From Nitrososphaerota archaeon (GTDB lineage: Archaea; Thermoproteota; Nitrososphaeria; Nitrososphaerales; CADDZS01): DNA of 64,000 nt. Where the stretch lies: contig JAJPHP010000048.1 in the NCBI GenBank assembly GCA_021325255.1, forward strand, positions 59,369 to 123,368, given 5' to 3'. Positions within the stretch are counted from its first letter, which is position 1; each line of letters begins with the position of its first letter. Made by a program: the position numbers and the translations under genes. Under the pieces are notes generated by a model, which had not been told where the DNA came from, made no database searches, and worked only from the letters and a program-made list of their open reading frames with translations. Of this stretch, positions 33,997 through 44,540 are shown one piece after another.

Positions 33997-36399
33997 CTAC
34001 TTTTGCGTTCCCCGCTCCATTTTTTTTCCTATCTTCGCTAGCTGCGCAAGGTAGGCGCTCAACTGGATGTCCGGATTTGCCCCAACGAGTAGTCGGTAAT
34101 CTGCCTCAGCAGTGGCTTCGATAGCTTCAATCGAGGAGGAAAAGGAAGGAGATTTTGAAATCGTATCGTTTGCAAATTTGATAAAGTCGTGCTCGGACAT
34201 TCCTCCAACTTGGAGAAGCTCGATCATCTTCGATCTCGCGGTAGAGAAGTCACCCTCAAGAGCGATGCCGATAACTTCCTCAACCTTTGCCCTTCCAGAT
34301 ATCCCGGTGACCTTGTTAACCGAATCAGAGCCAATCTCACCCATCGTCGACGCAGCTTGTAGCATGTTCAGGGCGTGCCTCATGTCCCCCTCCGTTGCCT
34401 TGTAAATAATTCCAAGCGCTGCTTTCTGGTACTTGATTCCTTCCCTCTTGCAAATCCCTTCAAGATATGCTATGACATCGGCCTCGGTGAGCCTAGAAAA
34501 ACGGAAGACCGCGCACCTACTCTGGATTGGCTCGATGATGTTAGAGCTATAGTTTGCAGTCAAGATGAAGCGAGCCGCCCGTGAACTCTCCTCCATGATT
34601 CTTCTTAGGGCGGTTTGAGCGTCGTTGGTGTTATGTGTCAGAATGCCGTTTGCAAGGAAAAAGTTCTTGTTCGCGACGACCGATATGTTGAGCACAGGCT
34701 TCGTTCCCATGCTCGTCACAGAAATAACTCTTGAGTGTTTTACAACGGGAAGCCTCATCCCAGATATTCCTACGGTCTCAAATAATTTGGGAAGGACCTT
34801 GGTCTTCACAGATTTCTCATCTATCAGTTCGTGTTCCCAGACGACCACGACCTTGTAACCAAGTTTCATGAGCTCCTGAGCATGCCGGTTGTCCTTTTCC
34901 ATATTCCTCAATTGCTTTTCATATAGTGGAGCCACGCGGCACTCTGGACACACGTGCCACCAGCAACCGTTCACGAAAAGTGCGATCCTCTTGTTGATTA
35001 CAAAATCAATCACAAGCGAGTATGGATGGTCCTCATCGTTTCGAAGTATGACGTGCTCCCGTTCATATCCAATCTTCCACGAATCTAAGAGCGAAGCGAC
35101 TTTTTGTTCCAGTTTGCTTCTGAATCGGTTCTTCTTCCAGTATTCTTGTGAAGCAAGCCATGCTTTGTAGTTATTTTCCTTGAAAAAGCCCGATGCTACC
35201 AGTTCTCTGTACTTACTGCCTTCCTTGTTAAGAGCGATGGTTAACCGCTGACTGATGCGCTTTCGTATCTCTGGATCCTCTTCCAGTCTCTTCCTGACTC
35301 CGGAGCTAATCGCCTTCTTGTGTTCCTCCGAGAGCGATTTTCCCAACCATGCCCCTCTCCCCCCGTTGTATTGACGAAGAGTGAAGGCGCCTATTTTGCC
35401 CTCCTTGAGAAGACGCTTTGCTATCCCTGAACGCTTTGTGCGATGTGCAAGAGACGAATAGATGCCTCTTGCCTTGAAGGACTGTATCGATTTCGCAGCA
35501 ATTGCCAGTTTCTCCTCTTTGGTTCGCCACTTTGAAAGCGAGCCAAAGAAGACGTTCCTGCATTGTGCGGAACAGAAAGCCCTCTCGTAATGATCCCAAG
35601 TGTTAGCTCGGTAGAAGACCTTCCGACAATTATGGCAGTGTAGAAAGCGGCCTGAGAAATCTGCGAGTTCTGTCTCGCCGGGAATTATATCCCGCGTTCT
35701 TATGACCGATACCCGATTTCCCTCGATGTGGAAGAAAGGATGTTCGGAAGAGGCAAAGATCTGCCTACCGTCCTCGAACTCTATACAGAAAAGTTCTGTA
35801 CTTCCAGATGGAACGATTCTACCAACATCGTCTTCTGGGAATCTCGTGTTAGAATTGTAAGTTGGAAGAGCGAAAAATCCCTCTCCGTGTGCTTCATAAA
35901 GTTGTTCGAGCGTCTTCTCCTCCAATCCGTCCTTTTCGAGCTTTCCGACGATCACCTTGGTAGATGGATCAAGGCACATCGCGTCCGACTCGTCAAGTAT
36001 TACCAACCTGAAAGGAATGTCGGCCCGTCTGTCGGCGTAGCTTGCAAAATTCTTAATGCGGGTTCGCACGGTGTCGATTCCGCGCTCGTTGGATGCGTTC
36101 AGCTCAAGAGTGTAATCTCGCCAGTATTCCTTCATTATCTCCCTGGCAACGCAGAGTGCCGCCGTCGTTTTGCCGGTGCCCGGTGGACCAGCAAAAAGCA
36201 TGTGTGGCATCTCGCTTGGTCGCCTCACGATTGCCTCCAGCCTTTCAACAATCTCCTTCTGGTTGATAATGTCCTCGAGTTTGAATGGGCGGTACTTTTC
36301 GACCCACATGAGCTGCTCCTCTGGGTTCGGTGCCATGCCGGCGTCGCCACTCTTCGGCCGTTCTTCAGCTGCTTCTGTTGCCTTACTTAGTCTGCTCAA
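33997..36399 (-). CDS. rfcS: Replication factor C small subunit with intein
   Basis: 800 aa precursor; extein 351 aa. AAA+ clamp-loader subunit that loads PCNA on primed DNA. Walker A GPPGTGKTT (71-79), Walker B LVILDESDAM broken by the intein at residue 142, then sensor 1 (FILTANYSS) and the SRC motif (QSRCAVF). The C-terminal collar is helical. The TTG at 36399 has a TATA-like box at 36425-36434, about 30 bases upstream; an in-frame ATG at 36336 would also keep the conserved WVEKYRP. Confidence 0.93.
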   Translation of the reverse strand: MSRLSKATEAAEERPKSGDAGMAPNPEEQLMWVEKYRPFKLEDIINQKEIVERLEAIVRRPSEMPHMLFAGPPGTGKTTAALCVAREIMKEYWRDYTLELNASNERGIDTVRTRIKNFASYADRRADIPFRLVILDESDAMCLDPSTKVIVGKLEKDGLEEKTLEQLYEAHGEGFFALPTYNSNTRFPEDDVGRIVPSGSTELFCIEFEDGRQIFASSEHPFFHIEGNRVSVIRTRDIIPGETELADFSGRFLHCHNCRKVFYRANTWDHYERAFCSAQCRNVFFGSLSKWRTKEEKLAIAAKSIQSFKARGIYSSLAHRTKRSGIAKRLLKEGKIGAFTLRQYNGGRGAWLGKSLSEEHKKAISSGVRKRLEEDPEIRKRISQRLTIALNKEGSKYRELVASGFFKENNYKAWLASQEYWKKNRFRSKLEQKVASLLDSWKIGYEREHVILRNDEDHPYSLVIDFVINKRIALFVNGCWWHVCPECRVAPLYEKQLRNMEKDNRHAQELMKLGYKVVVVWEHELIDEKSVKTKVLPKLFETVGISGMRLPVVKHSRVISVTSMGTKPVLNISVVANKNFFLANGILTHNTNDAQTALRRIMEESSRAARFILTANYSSNIIEPIQSRCAVFRFSRLTEADVIAYLEGICKREGIKYQKAALGIIYKATEGDMRHALNMLQAASTMGEIGSDSVNKVTGISGRAKVEEVIGIALEGDFSTARSKMIELLQVGGMSEHDFIKFANDTISKSPSFSSSIEAIEATAEADYRLLVGANPDIQLSAYLAQLAKIGKKMERGTQK
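34630..35976 (-). other. RFC intein with Vsr-like nuclease and NUMOD3-like motif
   Basis: 449 aa. Starts at Cys (CLDPSTKVIVG), ends GILTHN with +1 Thr; block B is SSEHPFF. The endonuclease region is not LAGLIDADG. In order: a C4 zinc knuckle (CHNCRKVF...FCSAQC), a NUMOD3-like segment (LSEEHKKAISSGVRKRL), then a Vsr-type fold with E in SKLEQKV, D in VIDFVI and the GCWWHVCPEC strand, ending KVVVVWEHEL. This is the EDxHD/Vsr homing nuclease class, rare in inteins. Insertion is in Walker B. Confidence 0.85.
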
Positions 36400-36424
36400 G
36401 ATTGGGAAATAGCCCGTCGCCCAT

Positions 36425-36434
36425 CAGAAATAAA
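36425..36434 (-). promoter_or_regulatory. TATA-like box upstream of RFC small subunit
   Basis: ATTTATTTCT on the minus strand, about 26-35 bases before the TTG start at 36399. Confidence 0.45.
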
Positions 36435-36725
36435 TCATTGCTTTGCCGGCGATGGAATGGCTATGAAGAACTCGTGCGCCTCCAAGCCTGAGGTGAAATG
36501 CGCGACTTTTCCCAAGTGCGATCTCTGTTTTTGACTCTGTTTCAATCTCAACGCGGAGAACTGAATAGACTTTAGGTCTGCGGGTAGCGTGAGGTTGTCG
36601 CCTTTCCATACCTTAACCGGAAATGTCGCCGAGGGTGCAGGTATAATGAACGGGTAAGCATCCGACAAAGGTATGGACTCAGGCGGTTGTGACCGAGAGT
36701 AAGTAGTTCTCTCAGAATTGCTCAA
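36435..36725 (-). CDS. Possible small hypothetical protein
   Basis: 96 codons ending 35 bases before the RFC start. Proline/serine-rich N-terminus, then VKVWKGDNLTLP and a basic tail. No family seen. It would overlap the RFC promoter, so this may be a chance frame. Confidence 0.25.
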   Translation of the reverse strand: MSNSERTTYSRSQPPESIPLSDAYPFIIPAPSATFPVKVWKGDNLTLPADLKSIQFSALRLKQSQKQRSHLGKVAHFTSGLEAHEFFIAIPSPAKQ

Positions 36726-36828
36726 GCAACCTCCAGCTCTTCTTATGACAAAGCGTGTGTCCCTTCAATGCATGTGAGAGAGATTGTCTTGTTGCAGTTT
36801 GAGATTCCGCTCTGGCAAAGTTATATCA

Positions 36829-37431
36829 ATGGCTTTTTACTCAGATACACGCCCTCGAAAAAGAAAGAGCAAGCCAATGTCCAGCAATTCTGTCCTCGAT
36901 TTGATAAGAGATAGGGAGTTTGCCTACCTACTCTCTGCAACAAGGCTGAAAGTCAGACAGAATATACCTAAGCTTGAGATCGGAAGCGTCAACATCGACG
37001 CGTTGAGCCAAGGAGACGTTGTCGAACTGCCGAGATGGATTGCGGAGGTTCTGGTCAGCCTTGAACTGTGCGAGAGCCAGGAAGAGAGTTTCTCTTCTGA
37101 AGTGTTCAAGGCGGTAAACAGGGAAAAGATCGCAGGGCAGGATCAAATTTCTTCCCTCAAACCCGATTTCTACCTCCGGATCAGACGACACCTCGCGTTT
37201 GCAAGGGATGCTGTTGCGAAGAAACCATTCTTAGTGCCAGAATTTGACAAAACAAAGACACTGATTTACGATTTGATAGCGTTGAGATTAAGGAAGATAC
37301 TGATCATCGCTGCTTCGCTTTCCCCTCCTCCGGACATCAAGGAAAAGCTCACACCAGAAGAGTATCAGATCTTTGATACAGTTTACAACCTTCTCCAGTC
37401 TTGGAGATCAATTGCGCTGGAAGGAAGTTAA
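36829..37431 (+). CDS. GINS complex subunit, Gins23-like
   Basis: 200 aa from ATG 36829 (longest frame from 36784; a shorter ATG is at 36877). A beta-rich B domain comes first (VRQNIPKLEIGSV...GDVVELPRWIAEVLV), then the helical A domain (FYLRIRRHLAFARDAV; LRKILIIAASL). B-before-A order is that of Psf2/Psf3-type Gins23, not Gins51. GINS links Cdc45/RecJ to MCM in the replicative helicase. The mcm gene follows 66 bases downstream, the usual archaeal pairing. TATA-like TTATAT at 36821-36826 is too close to ATG 36829, so the later ATG is possible. Confidence 0.78.
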   Translation: MAFYSDTRPRKRKSKPMSSNSVLDLIRDREFAYLLSATRLKVRQNIPKLEIGSVNIDALSQGDVVELPRWIAEVLVSLELCESQEESFSSEVFKAVNREKIAGQDQISSLKPDFYLRIRRHLAFARDAVAKKPFLVPEFDKTKTLIYDLIALRLRKILIIAASLSPPPDIKEKLTPEEYQIFDTVYNLLQSWRSIALEGS

Positions 37432-37497
37432 AACACAGGCTAACGCCAGTCCAAAAACAAGAGCAGAGTTCTGGAGCATCGTGGGGCGGGCAGCTTC

Positions 37498-40400
37498 TTG
37501 GAATACACAGACGCAAAGATAAAGGACATCTTCGTAGAGTTCCTCAAATCATTCAAGGACTCGAGAAATGAGCTAAAGTACAGGACGCAAATCTCGCAGC
37601 TCCCGCCGAGGGGCGGCAAGTCGGTAGTGGTCGACTACCCAGACCTGCTCGCCTACAATAACGACATCGCGACAAATCTGGTGCGTGAGCCCGAACTCTA
37701 CCTGAAGTCTTTCGACGAGGCAGCGCATGAAACTCTCGGCATAGAGAACCCAGTCTACGCCGATAAGATAAGGAAGGAACTCCACGTCAGGGTAAGGGAG
37801 CTCACGGACCGAGTCTCTCTGCGCGGCGTCACGAAAGATGAGCTGAACATGCTCATCCAGGTTGCGGGGATGGTCACTCGAACTTCGGAACTGCGACCTC
37901 TTGCCATGACCGCTGCTTTTCGCTGCACAAACCAACACATAACCTATGTCGAACAGTCCGGAACAATACTGAAGAAACCCGTCAAGTGCGAAACCGAAGG
38001 GTGCGGCGAGACCAAGAGTTTCGAGCTCGACGACATGAAGACCGATTTCATAGATTTTCAGGTGATAAGAATACAGGAGATGCCAGAGGAGCTTCCGCCG
38101 GGTCAGCTCCCCCAGTCGTTTGATGTGCATTTGATGGGAGACGTCGTAAACTCGGCCAGACCCGGAGATCGAATAGTTCTTACAGGCATCGTGAAGGCAG
38201 AGTCGGATTACGCGGGGGCAGCCACGCGGCTCAGGCTGTTCAACAACAGAATAGAGGCAAACTTTGTGGAGCAACTGGGAAAACGACCTGAGGACCTAGA
38301 GATCACCCGCGAAGAGGAGGAACGAATTAGGGCATTCGCTCAGATGCCTGGTGCATACGACCGATTGGTAAGCTCCGTAGCACCCGCAATATTCGGGCAC
38401 GAGCTGCACAAAGAGGCTGCGCTGCTTCTTATGATCGGCTCACCGCAGAAGGTGCTCCCAGATGGATCGACACTCAGGGGAGATCTTAACGTACTACTTG
38501 TTGGGGACCCTGGCTGCCTCGTGTTCGACGAGAGAATAGTCCTGGGCGACGGAACGATTTCCAAGATCGGACAGATGGGCAATCATCACCTGCAGAGCAT
38601 CTCCACCAAGGTCTTAACCGGCGAGGGCGGAGGAAAGAGGGCACTCGCGACCAGGTTTCATATCTACAGGAACCAGCCAGTGATGGAGATTATCACGGAG
38701 TCCGGGAAGAGCGTCAAGGGGACGCACAACCACCCCCTGTTGGCAAGGACGCGAAAGCCAGGGAGCAGGGAAAATGAGTGGAGGAAGCTAGATCAGTTTC
38801 AGGTAGGAGATCGAGTGGTCGTTTCGTCGGGCTATCCATGCTATGTAACGTGGAACATTCAAACGAAGTTCAAACCTGTCGAAAGGAGGAGCAACTACGG
38901 TCCGGCTTTCAAGGGAAGACTGCCCCAATTCATGGACGAAGATCTCGCCTCCTTCTGCGGCTACATGCTTGGTGATGGATGGGTCAGGACGACCGGAGAA
39001 CAAACTGGCTTCGTCGTCGCCGACACTGACAAGGACATCCTGCCCCGCCTATGCAGCCTCGCAGAGTCGCTGTTCGGCCTCAAGGTTCACGTTCATTCAA
39101 AGAAGGCTCCCGGGCGGACAGTGCTCCTCCATTATGCCACAATTCACAGCAAAGACGTTGCGGCAAACCTGAGGTTTCTGCAGACAAAGAGAGTTCCCGA
39201 CCTAATTCTTTCCTCGGGAAACAAGGTCGTAGCAGCCTTCCTGAGGTGGCTGTACGAGGCTGATGGAACAGTCTCTGCGTCGAAGACCGGCCGTGGCGTG
39301 GGCTGCGTAGGCCTGAAGTCCGTGGAGATTGAGCTGCTGCGGGATGTCCAGCTTTTGCTCCTAAGGTTTGGGATTCACTCGAGAATCATTGGAAATGCCC
39401 TTGTAATCCGCAGAGGTGGAGACGTTAAAAAGTTCGCAAAGAGCGTGGGATTTGCGTCGTCAAGGAAGAAAGTGAACCTGCGGAGGCTCCTTGCCCTAAG
39501 TATAGGAAAAAGGCAGGTGCATGGCCAAAGATTGGAGCGTGTGGTGAAGATAGTAGAGCATCCGCCGCAGGATGTATTCGACATCGAAGTCCCTGAAGGG
39601 CATAGGTTCATCGCTAACGGGGTGATATCGCACAACACCGCAAAGTCAGAACTCTTGAAGTATGTAGCGAGGATCGCCCCAAGAGGTCTTTACACTAGCG
39701 GCAGGGGTTCGACTGCTGCGGGCTTGACCGCAGCTGTTGTAAAGGAGAAAAACGGAATGATGATGCTCGAAGCGGGAGCGACAGTTTTGGCCGACCTCGG
39801 GATTGCTTGTATAGACGAATTCGACAAAATGAGAGATGAAGATCGCTCCGCACTGCATGAGGTGATGGAGCAACAATCATATCACCCGTTTGTCGAGATT
39901 GCCCTAGCTGACGGCAGAAGAGTCCACATTGGCGACTATGTGGAGAGCTTGCTTCATCATTACAAGGATCGGGTGATTGCCGCAGGAAAAGACTGCGAGG
40001 TCCTGCCGCTCGCAGGAGAGGGCCCCGAAATCTACTCGTGCGATATTTCGACCGGTACAGTTTCTAGGATTCGCGTCGACAGGGTGAGCAGGCATAAATC
40101 TCCTGGCAATTTCGTGACCATCAAATATTCCAACGGAAGGAAGATCACGGTTACGCCTGATCATCCAGTCTTCGTGTATAGGGGAAAATCAATCACGACA
40201 GTGCCTGCAGCTGAAGTAACAATTCGGGATTACGTCCCCACACCGAGGTTCGTTCCAAATTCCTCTGTGCCCGTCGCACTCACGGTCGCTTGTGAGCCAG
40301 TGCACAGGAGTAAGACGGTGAGAATTCCATCAGTTCTTACCCCAGAACTAGGAAGATTACTCGGATACTTGATCTCCGAAGGGCATTCGTATGCAGGGAG

Positions 40401-42240
40401 TTCATTCGAGATTGGCTTCTCCAATTCCGACGAGACAATACTCGATGATGTTCAAAGGCTCTTCGATACGGTCTTTGGAATCAGGCCCTCAATAAGACTA
40501 AAGGAGGGAGTAACCACCCAGCGATATATTTCAAAGACCCTCTACGAATGGTTCACACGTAACTTTCAGGAGATTATGCACCTAGCGAGGGAAAAGAGAG
40601 TACCTACAAAGATCCACGGCTCGTCGGTAAATGTAATTCGTGAGTTTCTCTCCGCTGCGTTTCTGGGCGATGGTTCGGTCGAAAGCACTTCGTTTTGCTA
40701 CAGAACTGCTTCACCCGGTCTGGCTGAAGATTATCAGGACCTATTGCACAAGCTCGGAATCTTGTCAAGAATCGTCTACGATAGATCCAATGACTCTTTC
40801 AAGGTTTGCATCATGGGAGATTCTTTTTCCATCTTCTTCGACAAAGTCGTCGAAAAATTTGACAAAAGGTTCGAAAGGCTGAAAGAGTTCCAGAGGAAGA
40901 GCGCGCGCACGCTCCGGTCTCATGATACACTTCCGCCTCAGGTCGCGGTCGAGATAAAGCAGATTATGGAATCACTCGGCATCAGTCACGCCAATTACTT
41001 CTACGAACATACCAAGCATCACTTTGGAGTCAACCTCTCAGTCGCGGAAAAATATCTTCATGCGATTGACGCCACAATCTTTAGACTTGACGAATTCTCG
41101 CGCGGCCCTTGGACTTCTCTAAAGTCGGCGAGGTTAGCGCTTGGCTTTTCTCAACAAAGACTTGCCAACCTGTCTGGAATGAAGAGAAGCGCAATCGCAT
41201 ACCTCGAAAATGGAGGATATGGGAAGGCGTCGGTAGAAATGATTCAACGATTAAGGCAAGGCGTCGGCGAATGTGCGGAGACACTGCGACTGAAGTCAGA
41301 GAGGATCAGGAAGCTCTGTGGGTTCCGGTTTCTGCGAATTACAGATGTCGAGGTAGTTCCAAATGACGGGCCGTTGAAGACAGAATGGGTCTACGATGTG
41401 ACCGTCGAACCATCGAACAACTTTGTATCAAAGGGTGTGATACTTCACAATACTGCAAGCGTGGCAAAGGGAGGAATTATCGCGACGCTTAACGCGCGAA
41501 CGAGCATTCTCGCGGCCGCAAACCCCGTGGACGGCAAGTATGACCCGTACAAGAACATTCTCGACAACGTTGCACTGCCCGTTCCTTTGCTCACCAGGTT
41601 CGACCTCGTGTTCATCATCAGGGACGAGCCCGATCAAGCAAAGGACGAGACCGTCGCAAAGCACATACTCGACTTGCGAGCGAAAGCAACATATCCGGTC
41701 GCCCCATCAATCGACTTTGACCTTCTGAAGAAGTACGTCATTTACGCAAAGAAACTCGATCCCGAGCTGACCGAAGAAGCAAGAAACAGGCTGTCAAACT
41801 TTTACATCAAGATGCGCAGAGAAGCCTCCCCCGAGCAGTTGTCTGTGACTCCCAGGTGGCTCGAAGGTCTCGTCAGGCTCTCTATTGCAAGAGCGAGGGT
41901 ACTGCTTCATCCCAGGGTGACCGAAGACGACGCGCTCCATGCGATAAACCTGGTGGAGCGAATGCTGCAGACGGTCGCTGTGGATCAGACGACAAAGAAG
42001 GTCGACATCGGAGTACTTTACAACAAGCCGCTCAGCGAGAAGGGACTTCGCGAGTCGGCCCTTGAGGTATTCAAGAAACTTTCAGGAGAGTCAAAGCAGC
42101 CCGTCGAGGACAAGGTCTTCTATGAAGAGATGGAAAAGGCGGGCAAGTTTGGCAGGGAACAGATCGAAAAGGTCTTCCAGGACATGTGGAAGTCCGGGGT
42201 GATCTACGAGTCAAAACCGCACTTCTTCAAGAAAGCATAA
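37498..42240 (+). CDS. mcm: MCM replicative helicase with two inteins
   Basis: 1580 aa precursor; extein 681 aa. N-terminal domain with a C4-like zinc site (FRCTNQH...CETEGC). AAA+ core: Walker A GDPG/TAKS split by intein 1, Walker B CIDEFDKM intact, then [15 protein letters not shown] split by intein 2, sensor 1 AAANP and Arg finger region LLTRFDL. C-terminal winged helix ends at the stop. It unwinds DNA at the fork in a hexamer. TTG start at 37498. It needs both inteins to splice for a working helicase. Confidence 0.95.
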   Translation: MEYTDAKIKDIFVEFLKSFKDSRNELKYRTQISQLPPRGGKSVVVDYPDLLAYNNDIATNLVREPELYLKSFDEAAHETLGIENPVYADKIRKELHVRVRELTDRVSLRGVTKDELNMLIQVAGMVTRTSELRPLAMTAAFRCTNQHITYVEQSGTILKKPVKCETEGCGETKSFELDDMKTDFIDFQVIRIQEMPEELPPGQLPQSFDVHLMGDVVNSARPGDRIVLTGIVKAESDYAGAATRLRLFNNRIEANFVEQLGKRPEDLEITREEEERIRAFAQMPGAYDRLVSSVAPAIFGHELHKEAALLLMIGSPQKVLPDGSTLRGDLNVLLVGDPGCLVFDERIVLGDGTISKIGQMGNHHLQSISTKVLTGEGGGKRALATRFHIYRNQPVMEIITESGKSVKGTHNHPLLARTRKPGSRENEWRKLDQFQVGDRVVVSSGYPCYVTWNIQTKFKPVERRSNYGPAFKGRLPQFMDEDLASFCGYMLGDGWVRTTGEQTGFVVADTDKDILPRLCSLAESLFGLKVHVHSKKAPGRTVLLHYATIHSKDVAANLRFLQTKRVPDLILSSGNKVVAAFLRWLYEADGTVSASKTGRGVGCVGLKSVEIELLRDVQLLLLRFGIHSRIIGNALVIRRGGDVKKFAKSVGFASSRKKVNLRRLLALSIGKRQVHGQRLERVVKIVEHPPQDVFDIEVPEGHRFIANGVISHNTAKSELLKYVARIAPRGLYTSGRGSTAAGLTAAVVKEKNGMMMLEAGATVLADLGIACIDEFDKMRDEDRSALHEVMEQQSYHPFVEIALADGRRVHIGDYVESLLHHYKDRVIAAGKDCEVLPLAGEGPEIYSCDISTGTVSRIRVDRVSRHKSPGNFVTIKYSNGRKITVTPDHPVFVYRGKSITTVPAAEVTIRDYVPTPRFVPNSSVPVALTVACEPVHRSKTVRIPSVLTPELGRLLGYLISEGHSYAGSSFEIGFSNSDETILDDVQRLFDTVFGIRPSIRLKEGVTTQRYISKTLYEWFTRNFQEIMHLAREKRVPTKIHGSSVNVIREFLSAAFLGDGSVESTSFCYRTASPGLAEDYQDLLHKLGILSRIVYDRSNDSFKVCIMGDSFSIFFDKVVEKFDKRFERLKEFQRKSARTLRSHDTLPPQVAVEIKQIMESLGISHANYFYEHTKHHFGVNLSVAEKYLHAIDATIFRLDEFSRGPWTSLKSARLALGFSQQRLANLSGMKRSAIAYLENGGYGKASVEMIQRLRQGVGECAETLRLKSERIRKLCGFRFLRITDVEVVPNDGPLKTEWVYDVTVEPSNNFVSKGVILHNTASVAKGGIIATLNARTSILAAANPVDGKYDPYKNILDNVALPVPLLTRFDLVFIIRDEPDQAKDETVAKHILDLRAKATYPVAPSIDFDLLKKYVIYAKKLDPELTEEARNRLSNFYIKMRREASPEQLSVTPRWLEGLVRLSIARARVLLHPRVTEDDALHAINLVERMLQTVAVDQTTKKVDIGVLYNKPLSEKGLRESALEVFKKLSGESKQPVEDKVFYEEMEKAGKFGREQIEKVFQDMWKSGVIYESKPHFFKKA
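38515..39636 (+). other. MCM intein 1, at Walker A, LAGLIDADG type
   Basis: 374 aa. Starts Cys ([13 protein letters not shown]), ends GVISHN with +1 Thr. Block [10 protein letters not shown]. Endonuclease motifs CGYMLGDGW and LRWLYEADG. Compact for a LAGLIDADG intein. Insertion between GDPG and TAKS of the P-loop is a known MCM/AAA+ site. Confidence 0.88.
39877..41451 (+). other. MCM intein 2, with internal Cro/C1-type HTH
   Basis: 525 aa. Starts with Ser ([13 protein letters not shown]), not Cys, and ends GVILHN with +1 Thr. Block B VTPDHPVF. Endonuclease motifs LGYLISEGH (Asp replaced by Glu) and SAAFLGDGS. Near the end an XRE-type HTH is visible: [20 protein letters not shown] then IAYLENGG. 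The HTH may add DNA specificity. It interrupts the MCM core between Walker B and sensor 1. Confidence 0.85.
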
Positions 42241-42323
42241 GCAGGTCTGTTGCTCCATCTCAACTTTTATATCATAATAGCAAACGATTCAGCTAACTTT
42301 AGCCCCTCTGCTGCTTTTCTCTC

Positions 42324-44540
42324 ATGCTGATCAAGGAGATACCCGGACTACCGGAGGATTTCATCGGCGCGCTCAACGCTCAGGGCTATGAGTCACTCTA
42401 CCCTCCGCAGGAAGAAGCGCTGCTTAGCGGTGTTCTTGAGGGGGAGAACCTTGTCCTTGCGACTCCGACTGCGAGCGGAAAGACTCTTGTCGCAATTGTC
42501 GCGGCAATGAAGGCAATCGAGAGGGGCGGCAAGGTCGTGTACCTCGCCCCTTTGAGGGCACTTGCATCCGAAAAGTACGAGGAATTTAAGATGATATTTG
42601 AGACTCTGAAAAGGCCAGGATCTGAAAAAACAAAACTGCGTGTCTTCATCTCGACAGGCGACTACGATACGTCCGGTGAGACTCTCGGCGGCGGCGATAT
42701 TATAGTCCTCACCAACGAGAGGTTTGATTCAGTTATTCGCCACGGAGTTTCGTGGACCGACTCTGTCTCTCTATTCGTTGCAGACGAAGTCCATCTCGTC
42801 GGAGATTCGCACCGCGGCCCGACTCTTGAAATGATACTTGCCAAGATTTTAAGGTACTTTCCTGCTTCTCAAATACTTGCCCTAAGCGCAACATTGAGCA
42901 ACACTGACGACCTTGCGAGCTGGCTCAACGCGAAACTAGTGAACACGTCTTGGAGGCCAGTCAAGCTTCGTGAGGGAATCTATGATTACGGCAAACTTGG
43001 CTTTGTCGACGGAGAGGTGAAAGCGATCCCATCTTCGAATAGAGGGGCTCCCATCGACGTGGCTGCAGATTCTGTGAAGGACTCCGGTCAGGCCCTGATT
43101 TTCTGCGAAACGAGAAAGAGAGCTGTCTCCATGGCCGAAAAGGCGGCCCAGGTCGTTCCCTCATACCTTTCGTTCGAAGAAAGCGCGAATCTAAGAGAGG
43201 TCGCGCACAAAATTTCAAGTGCTGGGGAGGAGACTGAGATTTCTAGAAAACTTGCCGAAATGGTGGAGAAAGGGGCCGCCTTTCACCACGCGGGCCTCGA
43301 TAGCAGGCACAGGAAGATAGTAGAGGACGCATACAAGGAGCGGCTGATCAAAATCCTCACATCCACTCCTACTCTCGCGGCAGGAGTAAATCTCCCAGCC
43401 CGGCGAGTTGTCCTGAGCTCACTAATGAGGTATAACGCGGATGAAGGGGGGCAGGCTCCGATAAGCGTCCTTGAATTCAGGCAGATGGCGGGCAGAGCCG
43501 GTAGGCCGAGATATGATACCACTGGCGAGATTGTGCTTCTTGCAGGAAACCAGATGAACGCGGAAGAGATTCTTGAACATTACATCAACTCTCCCACGGA
43601 GCCTATTAGGTCCCAGCTTTCAGCGGAGGGGCCCCTCAGGTCTCACATCCTCGGGCTCATTGCCAGTAGATTCGGCCTTTCTGAGGAGGACCTGTTCGAA
43701 TTCTTTGAAAGCACGCTATTTGGGGCGCAATACAGGCGATTGACCGTCAAGTCACGAGTGAAAAGATCACTGCTCTTCCTCGAGGAAGAGGAGCTTGTAA
43801 CCCGCAGAACGAGAAAGTTCCACGCCACGGACTTTGGGAAGAGGGTGGCGATGCTCTACATTGATCCCGAGTCTGCCATAATCATGCGGCGAGGGATAAA
43901 ACTCGCATCTTCGAGATCGACCAAACGCGGAGTGGAGACGCATGCAAAAGTGAGACACACACTGGGCTTGCTCCACCTTATAGTAAAGACACCGGACATG
44001 ACGCCGAAATTCAACACAAGACAGAAGGACTACCCTGAGGTCGAAGAGATTGTTCAGAGCAGTGAAGGAGAGTTTCTGATACCTCTCTCTAGCGGTTCAG
44101 TCTCGGACTATGAACTCTATCAAGAATTCGATGAGGTTCTCGGCGATTTCAGGACTGTGCTAGCACTGAATTCTTGGATCAATGAAAGTCCTGAGCAGTT
44201 CATACTGGAAAAGTACTCGATCGAGCCTGGAGACCTGCACAGGATGGTCGACAATGCTGACTGGTTGTTATACTCTTTCGGTGAACTTGCACGACTTTTT
44301 CTCAGGACGGACCTTGCGCTGGAATCAGAGGAATTGAGACAGCGGGTCAGGTACGGTATACGGCCCGAACTAATCCAATTGACGAAATTGGAGGGAATCG
44401 GGAGGGTCAGGGCCAGGGCACTCTACGGAGCGGGGTATACGAGCATGGAGAAGCTTTCCGAGAGTTCGATCGAACAGCTTGCCAAAGTTCCAAAGATAGG
44501 CGCTTCGGTAGCAAATCAAATCAAACGTCAGTTGCCTTAG
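42324..44540 (+). CDS. hel308: Hel308 DNA helicase
   Basis: 738 aa Ski2-like superfamily 2 helicase acting at stalled forks. Motif I ATPTASGKT, motif Ia APLRALASEKY, motif II DEVH, motif III LSATLSN, motif VI QMAGRAGR, a winged helix and ratchet, and a C-terminal helix-hairpin-helix (LEGIGRVRARALYGAGY). ATG 42324 with AT-rich TTTTATATCATA at 42266. It follows mcm by 83 bases on the same strand, but the upstream TATA suggests its own promoter. Confidence 0.93.
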   Translation: MLIKEIPGLPEDFIGALNAQGYESLYPPQEEALLSGVLEGENLVLATPTASGKTLVAIVAAMKAIERGGKVVYLAPLRALASEKYEEFKMIFETLKRPGSEKTKLRVFISTGDYDTSGETLGGGDIIVLTNERFDSVIRHGVSWTDSVSLFVADEVHLVGDSHRGPTLEMILAKILRYFPASQILALSATLSNTDDLASWLNAKLVNTSWRPVKLREGIYDYGKLGFVDGEVKAIPSSNRGAPIDVAADSVKDSGQALIFCETRKRAVSMAEKAAQVVPSYLSFEESANLREVAHKISSAGEETEISRKLAEMVEKGAAFHHAGLDSRHRKIVEDAYKERLIKILTSTPTLAAGVNLPARRVVLSSLMRYNADEGGQAPISVLEFRQMAGRAGRPRYDTTGEIVLLAGNQMNAEEILEHYINSPTEPIRSQLSAEGPLRSHILGLIASRFGLSEEDLFEFFESTLFGAQYRRLTVKSRVKRSLLFLEEEELVTRRTRKFHATDFGKRVAMLYIDPESAIIMRRGIKLASSRSTKRGVETHAKVRHTLGLLHLIVKTPDMTPKFNTRQKDYPEVEEIVQSSEGEFLIPLSSGSVSDYELYQEFDEVLGDFRTVLALNSWINESPEQFILEKYSIEPGDLHRMVDNADWLLYSFGELARLFLRTDLALESEELRQRVRYGIRPELIQLTKLEGIGRVRARALYGAGYTSMEKLSESSIEQLAKVPKIGASVANQIKRQLP

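Noticed and set aside
37573..38274. 233-codon minus-strand frame
   Set aside because: Antisense to the well-supported MCM N-terminal domain.
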